64,000 nucleotides of DNA, from positions 80,161,422 through 80,225,421 of the forward strand of contig NC_083599.1 of NCBI RefSeq assembly GCF_020882245.1, in the 5' to 3' direction. The stretch is from Rhopalosiphum padi (lineage: Eukaryota; Arthropoda; Insecta; Hemiptera; Aphididae). Each line of letters opens with the position of its first letter. The stretch's first letter is position 1. Positions 24,344 to 35,591 of this stretch are shown one piece after another. The notes beneath the pieces were generated by a model, which had not been told where the DNA came from, made no database searches, and worked only from the letters and a program-made list of their open reading frames with translations. A program made the translations under genes and the position numbers.

Positions 24344-24799
24344 AGTAGTATGTATTTGTATGTTCTGAGCACTTTTGGGCAGGGAGATTTTAAAAGTTTA
24401 AGGGGGACTTTCCCCCTCAAGCCATTTTTTTTTCCCTGTAACACGAAAAACACTGTTTTTTCAAAAACCATAATGTATGTTCTGAGCACTTTTGGGCAGG
24501 GAGATTTTAAAAGTTTAAGGGGGACTATCCGCCTCAAGCCATTTTTTTTTTTCCCTGTAACACGAAAAACACTGTTTTTTCAAAAACCATAATGTATGTT
24601 CTGAGCACTTTTGGGCAGGGAGATTTTAAAAAATCAAGCGGGACTATCCGCCTCAAGCCATTTTTTTTTTCCCTGTAACACGAAAAAACACTGTTTTTTC
24701 AAAAACCATAATGTATGTTCTGAGCAATTTTAGGCAGGGAGATTTTAAAAAATCAAGCGGGACTATCCGCCTCAAGCCATTTTTTTTCCCTGTATATCA
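24344..24799 (+). repeat. Left Polinton terminal inverted repeat, four ~118-bp units
   Basis: After AGTAGTATGTATTTG, four units start with TGTTCTGAGCA at about 24361, 24479, 24599 and 24717. Each unit runs through GGGCAGGGAGATTTTAAAA, a CCTCAAGCCATTTTTTTT box, CCCTGTAACACG and TTTTTTCAAAAACCATAATG. The open frames read across it are periodicity artefacts. Confidence 0.9.
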
Positions 24800-24953
24800 T
24801 ACATATTGGTTACACTGTATCTTTTAAAAAAATGTTATAAATTGTTTATTTAATCCACTTTAGTTCAGTTAGTAATAAACCTTCGTTTGATCAAGTTCTG
24901 TTATTTTCTGTTAAAACATTTTTTTTGTAAGTGAATATTTTCAGTTTTAAAAA

Positions 24954-25358
24954 ATGAATTTTCGAAAATTTAGCAACAATTTTTGCTCACTTGTTACTTT
25001 AGTACGAAACAATGTATATCCTGCACATCCACAATATACTACATTTTCATCAAGATTGAAAACATTCAATTTATTTCCACTAACTTCATCTCAAGATAAA
25101 TACTCATTAGCTGAATGCGGTTTTATATATTCAGGAAAAAAAGATATCGTTGAATGTTTTTGCTGTGGACTTATCTTACATAATTGGGAAAAAGATGATA
25201 ATCCATGGATCGAACACTCAAGATGGAATCCGAAATGTATATATGTTCTATTATCAAAAGGAAATCAGTTTATTGAAAATGTGATAAAAAAATACGGTAA
25301 TATTAACAACATTTGTGAATGTAATTGTGAATCTAGGTCATATGATACTGTTTTCTGA
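24954..25358 (+). CDS. BIR-domain (inhibitor-of-apoptosis-like) protein in the Polinton
   Basis: The 134-codon ATG-started frame contains one baculoviral-IAP-repeat domain at residues about 40-105. Visible marks are an AECGFIYSGKKDIVECFCCG core with the first two zinc cysteines, then LHNWEKDDNPWIEHSRWNP with the histidine, and a final cysteine (PKCIYV). The spacing fits a BIR zinc site (C-x2-C-x16-H-x6-C). There is no RING after it, so it resembles a single-BIR protein. BIR proteins bind caspases or other partners; here the role could be blocking host cell death or a structural task, which is inference. It is the first gene inside the left terminal repeat, on the plus strand. Confidence 0.8.
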   Translation: MNFRKFSNNFCSLVTLVRNNVYPAHPQYTTFSSRLKTFNLFPLTSSQDKYSLAECGFIYSGKKDIVECFCCGLILHNWEKDDNPWIEHSRWNPKCIYVLLSKGNQFIENVIKKYGNINNICECNCESRSYDTVF

Positions 25359-25461
25359 CAAATTGTATGATTCTAACTTCTAACTTTTTTATGCTATGGT
25401 AAATAAATATTTATTATTATAATAAATAATTTAATTGTGTTAATACATGATATAATACCTC

Positions 25462-25601
25462 GTGAACATGTGGCCTAGTGGGATAACGCGTCTAGTTTAA
25501 ATTAAATATGTTAATGTTTATAAAATTTCAGGTTCTATGGTTAGGTAAGTAGGTAAGTATAATAGCCCTTTACTCGTTATCTGACTTGGCCACATGTTCA
25601 C
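25462..25601. repeat. Small inverted-repeat insert with a tRNA-like box A
   Basis: A perfect 14-bp inverted pair, GTGAACATGTGGCC at 25462-25475 and its complement at 25588-25601, encloses about 112 bp. Just inside the left arm is TGGCCTAGTGG, matching the pol III box A consensus. A weak box-B-like GGTTCTATGGTT lies at about 25531. It may be a tRNA-derived short element or a hairpin. No cloverleaf could be drawn. Confidence 0.4.
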
Positions 25602-25819
25602 ATTTTTTTTTTTTTTTTAAATGTCTAGACCCCCCCCCATAGGTTTAGTATATAATATGTAGAAGTAAATAAAAATTACTAGTTTAAGCTAAGCTTCCTA
25701 CTGATCATATTCATACTTAAAAACAATAGCTCTTTACTACATTTTTTTTTTTTAATATTTTAGAAAATTATTGTTGTTCAAAAAGTGTTCACCATTGGTA
25801 GAACTCATCAACATATAAT

Positions 25820-26440
25820 ATGAATCCATCACTCGTTGTATCAAAATCAGTGTTCGATATCCGTCCTTTTAGCAAGAAAAGTGTGACGGTTGGACTTCTA
25901 GTTAATAAACAGATTTCAATTATTATATTATTAGAATGTAAATTAACTAAAAAAGTTGTAACGCTTGATCTAGAACAGTGGTGCACATTAATGTGTGAAA
26001 ACAATTTTAATACAATTATTAATAATTTACATACTCGATGTAAACGTGTTAGAATTTCAGACAACTTTTTCTACTCTGTTAACGTAAACCAATCAACTAT
26101 TGTTTTATATTCTAATGATAATTACATAACATTATCTCATGTTGATCTTCATCGTTTAAAACAATTACAACATTGTATAGACTTGTATATAGTTGAAAAA
26201 CAGAAAAAGTTGGAATCATACCAAAAAACATTCGATACAGCTTACGCGTTAATCAAGGCTGACGTAAACGGGTTACCATTGTCTTGTCAACGAAACGAGT
26301 TTACAAACCAATATATTCAAAATTATGATTTCAGCTATAGCAATATACAAAGTGATGATATTTCATTCATGTACGAGCTATTACAATTTCATTTTAATTC
26401 TTTATCAAACATGATTTTGCAGGATTTAATAATATTGTAA
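25820..26440 (+). CDS. Polinton protein of unknown function, 206 aa, PC4-like segment possible
   Basis: An ATG-started, uninterrupted frame between the BIR gene and a convergent spliced gene. Residues about 20-70 include TVGLLVNKQISIIILLECKL followed by VVTLDLEQWCTLM, which resembles the strand-then-W-helix shape of PC4/p15 single-stranded-DNA-binding proteins. The match is weak and I would not name it on this basis. The C-terminal half is rich in aromatic residues and leucine with no known motif. An AT-rich 3' region follows. Confidence 0.55.
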   Translation: MNPSLVVSKSVFDIRPFSKKSVTVGLLVNKQISIIILLECKLTKKVVTLDLEQWCTLMCENNFNTIINNLHTRCKRVRISDNFFYSVNVNQSTIVLYSNDNYITLSHVDLHRLKQLQHCIDLYIVEKQKKLESYQKTFDTAYALIKADVNGLPLSCQRNEFTNQYIQNYDFSYSNIQSDDISFMYELLQFHFNSLSNMILQDLIIL

Positions 26441-26710
26441 TAAAAAAAATATATATATATTTATGAATTATGACTTTTTCAAAATATTTCGCTATCGAAA
26501 AAAATATATCATTATTTATTAATACTGCTTATATAGTTATATATTAACTATTAATAATAATTTTTATATTATTTTTTATTTTTTTATTTTAACCTATGAA
26601 TGTATTATTTTTTTTTTTATTTAAATAAAATAGACATAATATATTGTAATTAAAGTTTTATTATTTATTAAATGATTTCCACCACTATTATAAACATAGT
26701 TTATTACATA

Positions 26711-27609
26711 TCAAATACGTGTAATTTTTTTCTTTGAATCCTTCATAAATCGGTCGAAAAGTGTTTGAACCAATTCATTTAGTTCACTCGATATGGCTTG
26801 GTCCTTTGCCTGATCGGTTATTGAAAGTTTCATCGAACACTCAGCATGTTTCCATCTATAAAAAATATTCATACAAAAATTATTTTTTATAATAATATCT
26901 TACTTTAAAAATAAATAACTATAGTATTAATGTATACTATAGTTATTTAGTTATATTCGAAGCGCGATAGTAAAATAATATTATATATCACCTGTCCTTA
27001 GAATCAACATGCTCAATGTTTTTTGTTTTATAATGCGACAACGTCCAATAGTCAGTCGATTTTTCGTCAGCAGGTGCCTTTACAATTAAAATCCCATCGT
27101 CTTGCCGAATGCTCATTGAATTTCTGACTTCGAGTGCAATTTTGTGATCTTTCATCATTTTCCCAATTTTATCTCGATAAGAAACATTCTTTTAAAAAAA
27201 ATAATTTAATTATAATTTTGTTCACCTGATGGGTTATGTAAAATCACTCACTTTTTTCGATTTTTTTCCATTATTTTTTTTCTCACATACCCTCTTTTGA
27301 CCACCCGGTTTTGTTCCAGTTTTTCTATCTTGCGCTTCTATCATATCCACCTATAACAATATTTAAGCGATTAGTTAATGTTTTTTAGTTTATACACAGT
27401 TTTAATTAAATGTTTAATAATTTCAACATTTAAAAAAGTAATAGTAACGTTATATTTATCTTTACCAACTATGGCTTAATATTTGATTCTATTTAAATAT
27501 AAAATAATATATCTATATAAATATATAGACATATTTTTTTTTTTTTTATACTTACATCGCTTACAGCAAAGGATTCTTCATCATCACTCCTAAATGAATT
27601 GACCGACAT
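26711..27609 (-). CDS. Four-exon 164-aa Polinton gene of unknown function
   Basis: Exons (minus strand): 27556-27609, 27252-27350, 26992-27188 and 26711-26855. All three introns are GT-AG, and the joined 495 bases give 164 codons plus stop without interruption. The protein starts MSVNSFRSDDEESFAVSD (acidic), continues with a lysine-rich segment (KKNNGKKSKK) and then a folded-looking part around LIVKAPADEKSTDYWTLSHY. It ends in a helix and a basic tail. I do not recognise the family. Acidic N-terminus, basic centre and globular C-terminus would suit a DNA- or chromatin-associated protein, which is inference. It is convergent with the 206-aa gene. Confidence 0.65.
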
Positions 27610-27787
27610 TATTTAGAATGAGAAGTACTTAGAAGTACTTAGAAAAGTATTTTAATTTAATAAAAAAATAGAAAACTATTTGTATAAAAACATGGACTCG
27701 CTGTAGACTCGTTGAAGTAGACTGAAAAAGTTATATCAAAAGGCTTCCTTATATATGTGTTCTCTCCCCGGTCACAAGTAGTCTGAG

Positions 27788-28690
27788 TTCATTATACGAC
27801 CTCACCCTCGTTATTACATTCTTCAAAACCAGATTTCTTTTTTTTTTTTACCTATTTAATACATTAATCAATAATAACCTTTTCTTATTTACAGATAAGC
27901 AGATTTCATAGTTTAATATATAATATGTAAATAACTCAAATTAATAATAGTTCTGAGAATTGCCAGTATTTTCGAAACGTGTTCGACTGTTTTTATTTAA
28001 AGTTCATTATACGACTACGACCTCGCCACTATATAATCTTTAAACCCAGGGTTTTTTTACCTATTTACTATATTTTGACATTTAACAATAATAACAGGTT
28101 CTTATTTGCAGATATACAGATTTCATTTTTTTTTTTTTTTAGTATATAATGTACAAATATTTCAAATTAATAATAGTTCTGAGAATTGACAGTATTTTCG
28201 AAACGTGTTAGTCAATGTTTTTATTTAAAGTTCATTATACGACTACGACCTCGTCACTATATAATCTTTAAACCTAGAGTTTTTTACCTATTTAATATAT
28301 TTAACAATAATAACCGGTTTTTTTATAAAGTTCATTACACGACCACGACATCATTACTATAATCTTCAAACCCAGGATGTTTTTATCTATTTAATATATT
28401 TTGGCATTTAGCAATAATAACTATTCTTATTTACAGATATACAGATTTCATATTTTTTAGTATATAATGTGCAAATATCTCAAATTAATCATAGTTCTGA
28501 GAATTGACAGTATTTTTCGAAACGTGTTCGTTAATGTTTTTATTTAAAGTTCATTATACGACTACGACCTCGTCACTATCGTTATATGATATAATCTTTA
28601 AACCCAGAGTTTTTTTTTACCTATTTAATATATTTTAGCATTTAGCAATAATAACAGGTTCTTAATTACAGAAATGCGGATATCGTATTA
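27788..28690. repeat. Tandem array of ~215-230-bp units inside the Polinton
   Basis: The word GTTCATTATACGAC (or close variant) recurs at about 27788, 28002, 28228, 28330 and 28549. Each is followed by an ACGACCTCG patch, an intron-like TTTTTTACCTATTTAATAT stretch, TTACAGATATACAGATTTCA and GAGAATTGACAGTATTTTCG. The third unit is shortened to about 100 bp. No gene is encoded. It lies immediately upstream of the four-exon minus-strand gene and may contain its promoter (inference). Confidence 0.75.
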
Positions 28691-28720
28691 AAATATAACC
28701 TCCGACTCTGTAAACATAAT

Positions 28721-28951
28721 ATGAATATCATAAAAAAAATAGTATACTTTCTATTAACACAATTGATTATAAGATTTTTAAAGAGATGGAAAATTGAGTA
28801 CTATATAATAAGGAAATATTTTTTTAAAAACATTCAGTTTTATTGTGAACACAAGTATACGCAGAACACCAACATTTTTTTTTCAAACATCTACAGAAAT
28901 TTAAATGTAAGTACTTATTGTTATTATTTCAGTTTTTATTGTATTATATAA
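28721..28951 (+). other. Short open frame shared with the right edge of the window
   Basis: A 76-codon ATG frame, rich in lysine, isoleucine, tyrosine and phenylalanine, has no recognisable domain. Most of it (from 28758) recurs at 62502-62750 at about 98 percent identity without gaps. A donor-like GTAAGT follows the codons ending NIYRNLN. It may be an exon or only conserved non-coding sequence. Confidence 0.3.
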
Positions 28952-29412
28952 AATTATTTATAATGAATCTAAAATTTTTTTTTTAAAAAATAAATAAATA
29001 GTTGAATATAATACCAACTTTTATCATAATAACGCTACAGTAATGTAGCCTATATTATACGTCAGGTAACATTTTATTTAAAACAAAATAAACGATAATA
29101 ATATGATAAAATTCAATATTTTCGTTCTTAAACTGTGATATGAACTTGGTTTTTTTATTATTATTATTAAGGATAAAAGAAATATCGATAATATTATAAC
29201 CATTAAAAGAATATTAAAAATGATCTAATACAAGTTTTTTTTATTTTTTTAAAATTTTTTCTATCGGTCTATTTTATTTAAATATTGTCTATTAATGAAA
29301 TAAATTAAACATTTTTTTTTTAACCATTTTTATTACTAGTAATAGTCCTAATCTATACTTAACAATAAAAAAAATATATAATATAAATACTTATAAATTA
29401 AAGAATAATACA

Positions 29413-29760
29413 ATGGAATCTCAAATCAAATATGTCAACACATTAATCGAGGAAAAATTAAATCAAAGACAGCAAAATGATGAATTTTCAAATAGAGAGG
29501 AAGAAATTAAAAAAGAAAAGATTAGAATAATAAATAAAAATATTCGTCAGGCATATAAAAAAAAAAAATACCGAACCTAGTAGAAATAATAAATTTAAGA
29601 GATGAAAAAAATAACATTTTTAAGCGAGTACAATTATACTAATTATATTGGTTTACAATGCGATAGACGCATACGCAAAAATTTATCAAATTTGTATGAT
29701 CAACTAGACGATCTAAAAAATGGTAATTGCGAATTTGTTTCTATATTAAATTATAATCGT
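29413..29760 (+). pseudogene. Small charged coiled-coil-like Polinton gene, frameshifted
   Basis: An ATG frame of 55 residues (MESQIKYVNTLIEEKL...) rich in E, K and Q ends at 29580 just after a 12-A run. A second open piece in another frame follows to about 29778, containing RIRKNLSNLYDQLDDLKNG. The joined outline, charged helix then a Y/N-rich tail, resembles the intact 131-aa gene at 30570-30965, so they may be paralogues. The A-run frameshift could be real or a sequencing slip. Confidence 0.4.
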
Positions 29761-30569
29761 CCGATTTCAAATCACTAGTTATTCAATTAACCATATTTAA
29801 TTTAGTTTTATTTTAATGTTATTATTGATTAAACTATTATTAATTGTTATTTTTATAAAATAAAAAAATAAATATATCAACATTCTGAATTATTTTTTTT
29901 ACTTTAACAAAAAAATAAAGAATATTAGGTATACACTGAACCTAAATAGAAAATAAACATTGCTAATGATATGAAACTGTTTTAATATAAATAATTATAA
30001 AGATGAAGATAAAAAGTTTTTTTGAAAAGCGGAAATTTAAGTTAATCACAGAATAATGAGTACTATTTGTATCAACAATAAAATAAATATTAAATATTAT
30101 AATTATGTTTTTCAAAAAATACTGTCCATTTATAATAAATAGCATGTAATACATTTGGTTAACATTAATTTTCAATCTTAACTCGTCAACTATTGATATG
30201 AAATAAGACAAGTATTGTTTTTGTAAATAGTTCATATATTCGTAAAATTTTCATAGAAAATGACCTTCTGTAGATGTGGTCGGTTGTATGAATCAATGAA
30301 TCTAGCGTACAGATGGCAAAGCTCCAGTGACTTTTATAGTTCCACATTACACTCGTTTTGTGTGTCGCTTAGACGATTCGTTAACATTTATAACCGACCC
30401 GAATCCGATAATTCGGTGGCTACAACGGTGTGGAATAACATATGAAACTATTTTAAAAACTAAGTTTTATTCGAGTCAATAGTTGGTTTGGTAAAATATA
30501 TTTAAAAAAAATTTTTCATATTTTTTTAGATAAAATATATAATACAAAAAAATATTTTTTATAGAAAAA

Positions 30570-30965
30570 ATGGATTTAGAAATGGATTATGCACATCCAT
30601 TATTTGATCATATCAAAAACGAAATCAAAAGACTAAAAAATGAAATGGATAACAACGAAAAACAAGAAATACTAGATCAGAGAGAAAGAAAAACTGCGCT
30701 AACTTTAATTAAAAGAGACATTAAAATGTTAAAACATGAAAAATTTTTAGCAAAAACATACTCATTTGACACAGAAAAAGAAAAAAATTTAAAAGAAAGA
30801 ATAAAAAAATTAAAGGAAACACAACAGCTTGTGAAAAATTATTATGCCCTTTATTCGTATACAAGTTTTGAAAGAGATAATTCAACTCATAACCTATGCA
30901 ATAAATTTTATGTATTATTACGCGACATGAAAGCACTAACAGAACCTATTGATTTTATTAATTAA
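30570..30965 (+). CDS. Charged coiled-coil Polinton protein, 131 aa
   Basis: An ATG-started frame, about half of it K, E, D and N, with heptad-like helices (FDHIKNEIKRLKNEMDNNEK and onward) over residues 10-95. A tail with YALYSYTSFERDN and LRDMKALTEPIDF follows. The family is not recognised. It lies just upstream of the polymerase on the same strand, a place where Polintons often carry small unassigned genes. A structural or scaffolding role is possible. Confidence 0.55.
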   Translation: MDLEMDYAHPLFDHIKNEIKRLKNEMDNNEKQEILDQRERKTALTLIKRDIKMLKHEKFLAKTYSFDTEKEKNLKERIKKLKETQQLVKNYYALYSYTSFERDNSTHNLCNKFYVLLRDMKALTEPIDFIN

Positions 30966-31090
30966 ATTTATATTACTTGAAACATTAGATATTATTTATT
31001 TTACTCAATGATTTTTTTTATTTAATAAAAATAAAATATTTATATATATTTAAAGAGAAAAAAAAATGTTTTTTTTATTATAGCCTTACT

Positions 31091-34000
31091 ATGAAAAGAA
31101 AAGTAATTACAAAATATCAGCGTATGAATACGTCGGGAACCGGAATGATTGAAATCGAGAGATTTAAAAAATGTTCAAAAACTTTCATCATCAAGAACAG
31201 CAAGAAATATACAGACTATAAATCATTTTTTAGTTATATTTCAGATAAGCTAATTTCTAAGTTGAAAAAATCATGTTTAAATACATCGATAAAATTTAAT
31301 ATACATGTTGACACTGTTTACGAACGTCCAGTAACCCATGATATTCAGGATATGGCTTTTAAAACTTCAAACATTTTAGCATGTAGTTCATCTGATTTTA
31401 CTATTTTATTGAACAGAATGTTTAATAAAATATTAACTGAGGAATCAGAATTTATTGCAAAAGGTTCAGGTTGGTCACTTGTATCAATAGATGGGTTACA
31501 ATTAAGAATTAATTTAGTAAACCCTTTGAAAGGAAGTTCATATATTGATTTACCTATATTTATAAAAAAAAAAAAAAGCCATTATAAATGTTAGAAATAA
31601 AGATGAATATTGTTTTAAATATTCTATACTTAGCAAATATGATAAACGTTCGAATAAATCACGATTTAACCAAACGTATTTCAATATTCTAGAAAAAAAA
31701 AGTGGATTAAATTTTAAATGTATTGATTTTCCGACACCAATAAAACAAATAAAAAAATTTGAACGTCTAAACAATGTTTCAGTTAATATTTATAGTTTAA
31801 ATAATAAAAGTAATATTTTTCCTTTATGTATAAGTAAAATAGAAAGAAAAAATCATTTTGATCTATTTTTATACAATAACGATAAAACATTACATTATTG
31901 TTATATTAAAGATTTCTCAAGATTTATTAGAAGTCAGAAAACTAAAAATTGTTCTAAGTTAATTATTTGTAAGAGATGTTTTACAATTTTCGGGAATAAA
32001 CCGTGTAAAAGTAAACTTTGGGGTGAAGAAGGATTGATTAAACATAAGCAAATGTGTGATAAGAATGAATTAGGAAGACCAATAATGTTTGAAGAAGGAA
32101 AAGATGATGAATTCATATATTTTAAAAGTTATAAAAAAACCAATAGAATACCGTTTGTTATTTATGCTGACTTTGAATGTATTTTAAACCCTAAACAGAC
32201 TATAGAGTTGAATAAAAGTAGTAAAAAATCTAAGGTTTCTAAAACCCATATTACTCATTTACATGAAATTATGAGTTATGCGTTTTATGTAAAAGTTGAC
32301 TATGACAGTATAACAGAAAAGCTATTGCATCAATTTAAAATTCCAACAAAGATAATAATGTATAGAGGTAAAGATGCAGCAAAAAAGTTTATGGAAAATA
32401 TGATCGATATTGGAAAAAAGATAAATGATGTATATGAAATTAATATACCAATGACTACATTGACTGAAACGGAAGAAAAACAATTTCAGAGAGCGGAGGT
32501 TTGTGAAAAATGTTTATTATCTTTTAAAAAAAATAATTTATTAAAGGTTAGAGATCACTGTCATTTTACTGGTAAATATAGACAATGCCTTTGTCTTAAA
32601 TGTAATTTTGTAATAACTAATCCATCATTTGTTCCAATTTTTTTTCATAACTTATCCTACGATAGTCATTTTATAATTCGAGAACTTGGTTGTGATAATA
32701 ATGATATCCATGTTATTCCGAATTCATCAGAAAAATATATATCCTTTAGCAAAGAAATTGCTCCCAGATTTAGTATAAAGTTTGTTGACACATTCCGTTT
32801 TATGGCCTCCTCATTAAGCGAACTTGCAGAAAATTTGTCTGAAGATAAATCAAGGTTTAGAGAAACTCTAAAAATATTTTCTAATAAAAAATTAGATTTA
32901 GTCACACGAAAAGGGGTTTTTCCTTATGAATATATTGATAGTTGGAGTAAATTAAATGAAACTCGTTTGCCTCCGAAATCTGTATTTTATAACTCTTTAA
33001 AAGATGAAGAAATTAATGATGATGATTATTCTCATGCTAAAAAAATATGGAGAGTATTCGATTTAAAAACTTTGGGTGAATATAGCGACCTTTACTTGAA
33101 AACTGATGTAAGTATATTAACGGATGTATTTGAAAATTTTAGAGATTTATGTTTATCTACTCTTAAACTAGATCCTGCTCATTATATGACTGCTCCAGGA
33201 TTTGCTTTTGATTGTATGCTTAAATATACTAAGGTTAAATTAGAAAGATTAAAAGACTTTAACATGCTTTTGTATTTCGAAAATTCGATCCGAGGTGGAA
33301 TAACTCAATCAACTAAAAGATATGCTAAAGCGAACATACCAAACATTAAAGGTTTGAACTATAATCCGAATAAACCAATTACATGGTTAACGTATCTCGA
33401 TTGCGTGAATTTATATGGAAAGTCGATGTTAACTGAACTACCTTTTAAAGATTTTGAATGGGTTGATGACTTGGATATAGATGTTACAAAAATTCCAAAC
33501 GATTCAAAAGTTGGTTATATATTAGAAGTCGATATTGATTACCTTAAATATTTACATAAAAAACATAACGATTTTCCATTTTTACCTTTAAACGAATGTC
33601 CTCCAAATTCAAAAGTTAAAAAATTAATTACTACGTTATCACCGAAAAAAAATTATATTATACACTATAAAAATTTGAAACAAGCAATTGCTAATGGACT
33701 TAAATTAAAAAAAATTCATCGAGCTATCCGATTTTCACAAAGTAAATGGATGGCCCCATATATTGAACTCTGTACAAATATGAGAGTAAAAGCTAAAAAC
33801 AACTTTGAAAAAAATTTTTGGAAGTTATTAATTAATAGTGTTTTTGGTAAATGTATGGAAAATGTGCGTGCTAGAATTTCTTTAAAGTTGGTTTCATCAA
33901 CTAGAAAAGCAAGTAAATTAATGATGAAAACTAACTTTAAAGATAGAACTATATACTCTGAAAATCTTATGGCTATTCATCAACATAAGGAAACTATTAA

Positions 34001-34626
34001 ATTTGATAAAGCAATTTATGTAGGATTCGCAATTTTAGATGTTTCAAAAACATTTATGTATGATTTTCATTATAATGTAATGAAAAAAAAAATATGGTAA
34101 CAAAATAAATTCTTTATACTCGGATACAGATTCTATGGTATATGCTATTCGAACACACAATTTTTTTAATGATATAAGATATGATTTATCACCGTTTTTT
34201 GATACATCAAATTATCCTATCGATCATTATTGTTTTAGTGAAATTTATAAAAATCAGCCTGGTTATTTCAAAGATGAAATGGGTGGAAAAATTTTAAAAG
34301 AATTTGTTTCATTAAGACCGAAATTATACGCTTACAGAACTGTGGACGACATTGAGGTAAAAAAAGCTAAAGGTGTAAAAAAATATGTAATTGAAAAACA
34401 TATGCAATTTAGACATTATAAAGAAATATTAAATGCATATATAAACCATAAAAATGTTGATGATAAACAAACATGTAGAAACATGAATTTTATTCAATCG
34501 AATAAACATATCGTCCATTCTAAAACAATGAATAAACTTGTATTAAGTGCTAACGATGATAAACGTTATATAATGAATGATGGGATTAAGACACTAGCGT
34601 ATGGACATTACAAAATTAAAAAATAA
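31091..34626 (+). pseudogene. POLB: Protein-primed family B DNA polymerase of the Polinton, two frameshifts
   Basis: Three consecutive frames (31091 to ~31570, then to ~34095, then to 34626) make up one gene of nearly 1,180 codons. The N-terminal third is Polinton-specific and includes a cysteine pair in CKRCFTIF. The 3'-5' exonuclease follows: FVIYADFECIL (Exo I), FHNLSYDSHFI (Exo II) and YLKTDVSILTDVF (Exo III). The polymerase shows motif A YLDCVNLYGKSM, motif B KLLINSVFGK and motif C YSDTDSM. The frame shifts in a 14-A run at 31564-31577 and in a 10-A run at 34083-34092, the latter only a few codons before motif C. As sequenced it would give no active enzyme. Both breaks lie in homopolymers, so sequencing error is an alternative. 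Confidence 0.9.
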
Positions 34627-34673
34627 TAATAATAATAAATAAAAAAATAAATTACATACATTAAAAAAAATCT

Positions 34674-35591
34674 TTATTTTAAAATATCTGCTGACGATAT
34701 CCACGAATTATGACTTGAATCGAAACCCATCCTTTTAACAAGCATTTTATCTTTAACTTTTTTTATAATACGCTCAATTAAAAAGGTGTTCGGGAAATCA
34801 GTTAATTTAATTTCTTGTTCATAAAAACCTCCTAGAATTATATTATTTGATTCATCCTTTAGTTGATAAGTTATCGGGTTTGTATGTAAAACTTTTGTTA
34901 TTGTAAAAATTTCCGTTGTCCAATTCGGTGTATATCCTTTACTAAATATATGTTTGTATTTTGATATTCTCACTTTATCATTAATTTTAAGTTTTGGTTT
35001 ATAAAATGTTTTATTATCTATTTGTACATTTGATTTAATTTTACTTGTATTCATTCGAGCTTCATACGGTGTACACTTAATTGTTCTATGTTTTGTATGA
35101 TTATAATTATAAATAATTTTTGTTATTGTATTATACCAATTCCATGTACCTGTTGCAGTAAAATGTTTATATATATTATTTTTAAGTGTTCGTATAACAC
35201 GTTCACCAATTGAACACTTGATAACGCTATACGAACTGTAATGTTTAATTTTATATTTTTTCATTAAATCTTGAAATTGATTGTTATAAAATTCTGTACC
35301 ATTATCTGTTTGTAATAATTTTGGATTAGCTTGTTTTAATATATTAAACATACCTTTTGTACATTCTTTTCCTGTTTTATTTTTCAATGATTCTACCCAT
35401 ACATATTTTGTGTATGTATCTATAACAACTAAAATGTATTTAAAACCAAGATTTTGATTGGAATGAGATTGCATGTCCATTAAATCAGCTTGCCAAAGGT
35501 CATCCTTAAATCGTGTTATTACACTACGTCTAGGAAATATTTTTCTTGCAGGTCGATGTAGCTCATTGGCTATACACTCTAATGTAGACAT
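34674..35591 (-). CDS. INT: Retroviral-type integrase of the Polinton
   Basis: A 305-codon intact frame. The DDE core is seen as LWQADLMDM (first D), LLQTDNGTEF (second D) and SIGERVIRTLK (E), with about 35 residues between the last two, the classic D,D-35-E spacing. An SH3-like C-terminal part follows (INDKVRISKYKHIF ... ITKVLHTNPITYQL). No N-terminal HHCC zinc motif is visible, though a short N-terminal segment precedes the core. It would cut and join Polinton ends with a 6-bp stagger. The start codon overlaps the stop of the upstream 339-aa gene in a TAATG arrangement. Confidence 0.9.
   Translation of the reverse strand: MSTLECIANELHRPARKIFPRRSVITRFKDDLWQADLMDMQSHSNQNLGFKYILVVIDTYTKYVWVESLKNKTGKECTKGMFNILKQANPKLLQTDNGTEFYNNQFQDLMKKYKIKHYSSYSVIKCSIGERVIRTLKNNIYKHFTATGTWNWYNTITKIIYNYNHTKHRTIKCTPYEARMNTSKIKSNVQIDNKTFYKPKLKINDKVRISKYKHIFSKGYTPNWTTEIFTITKVLHTNPITYQLKDESNNIILGGFYEQEIKLTDFPNTFLIERIIKKVKDKMLVKRMGFDSSHNSWISSADILK

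Noticed and set aside
24340..24592. Open frames on both strands with repeated STFGQGDFKSLRGT-type text
   Set aside because: They run through the ~118-bp units of the Polinton TIR and appear again in the right TIR (41563-41868); not genes.
25471..25545. A tRNA gene
   Set aside because: The box A is good, but no acceptor stem, anticodon arm or proper box B could be folded.
27788..28690. CRISPR-like array
   Set aside because: The ~220-bp units are direct satellite repeats without unique spacers, in a eukaryotic element.
28721..28951. A 26-bp intron (GTAAGT...TTTCAG) in this frame
   Set aside because: Too short for a spliceosomal intron in insects.
30260..30445. A 61-codon frame in the Polinton
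   Set aside because: No motif or paralogue, and no support beyond an ATG; left as uncertain intergenic sequence.
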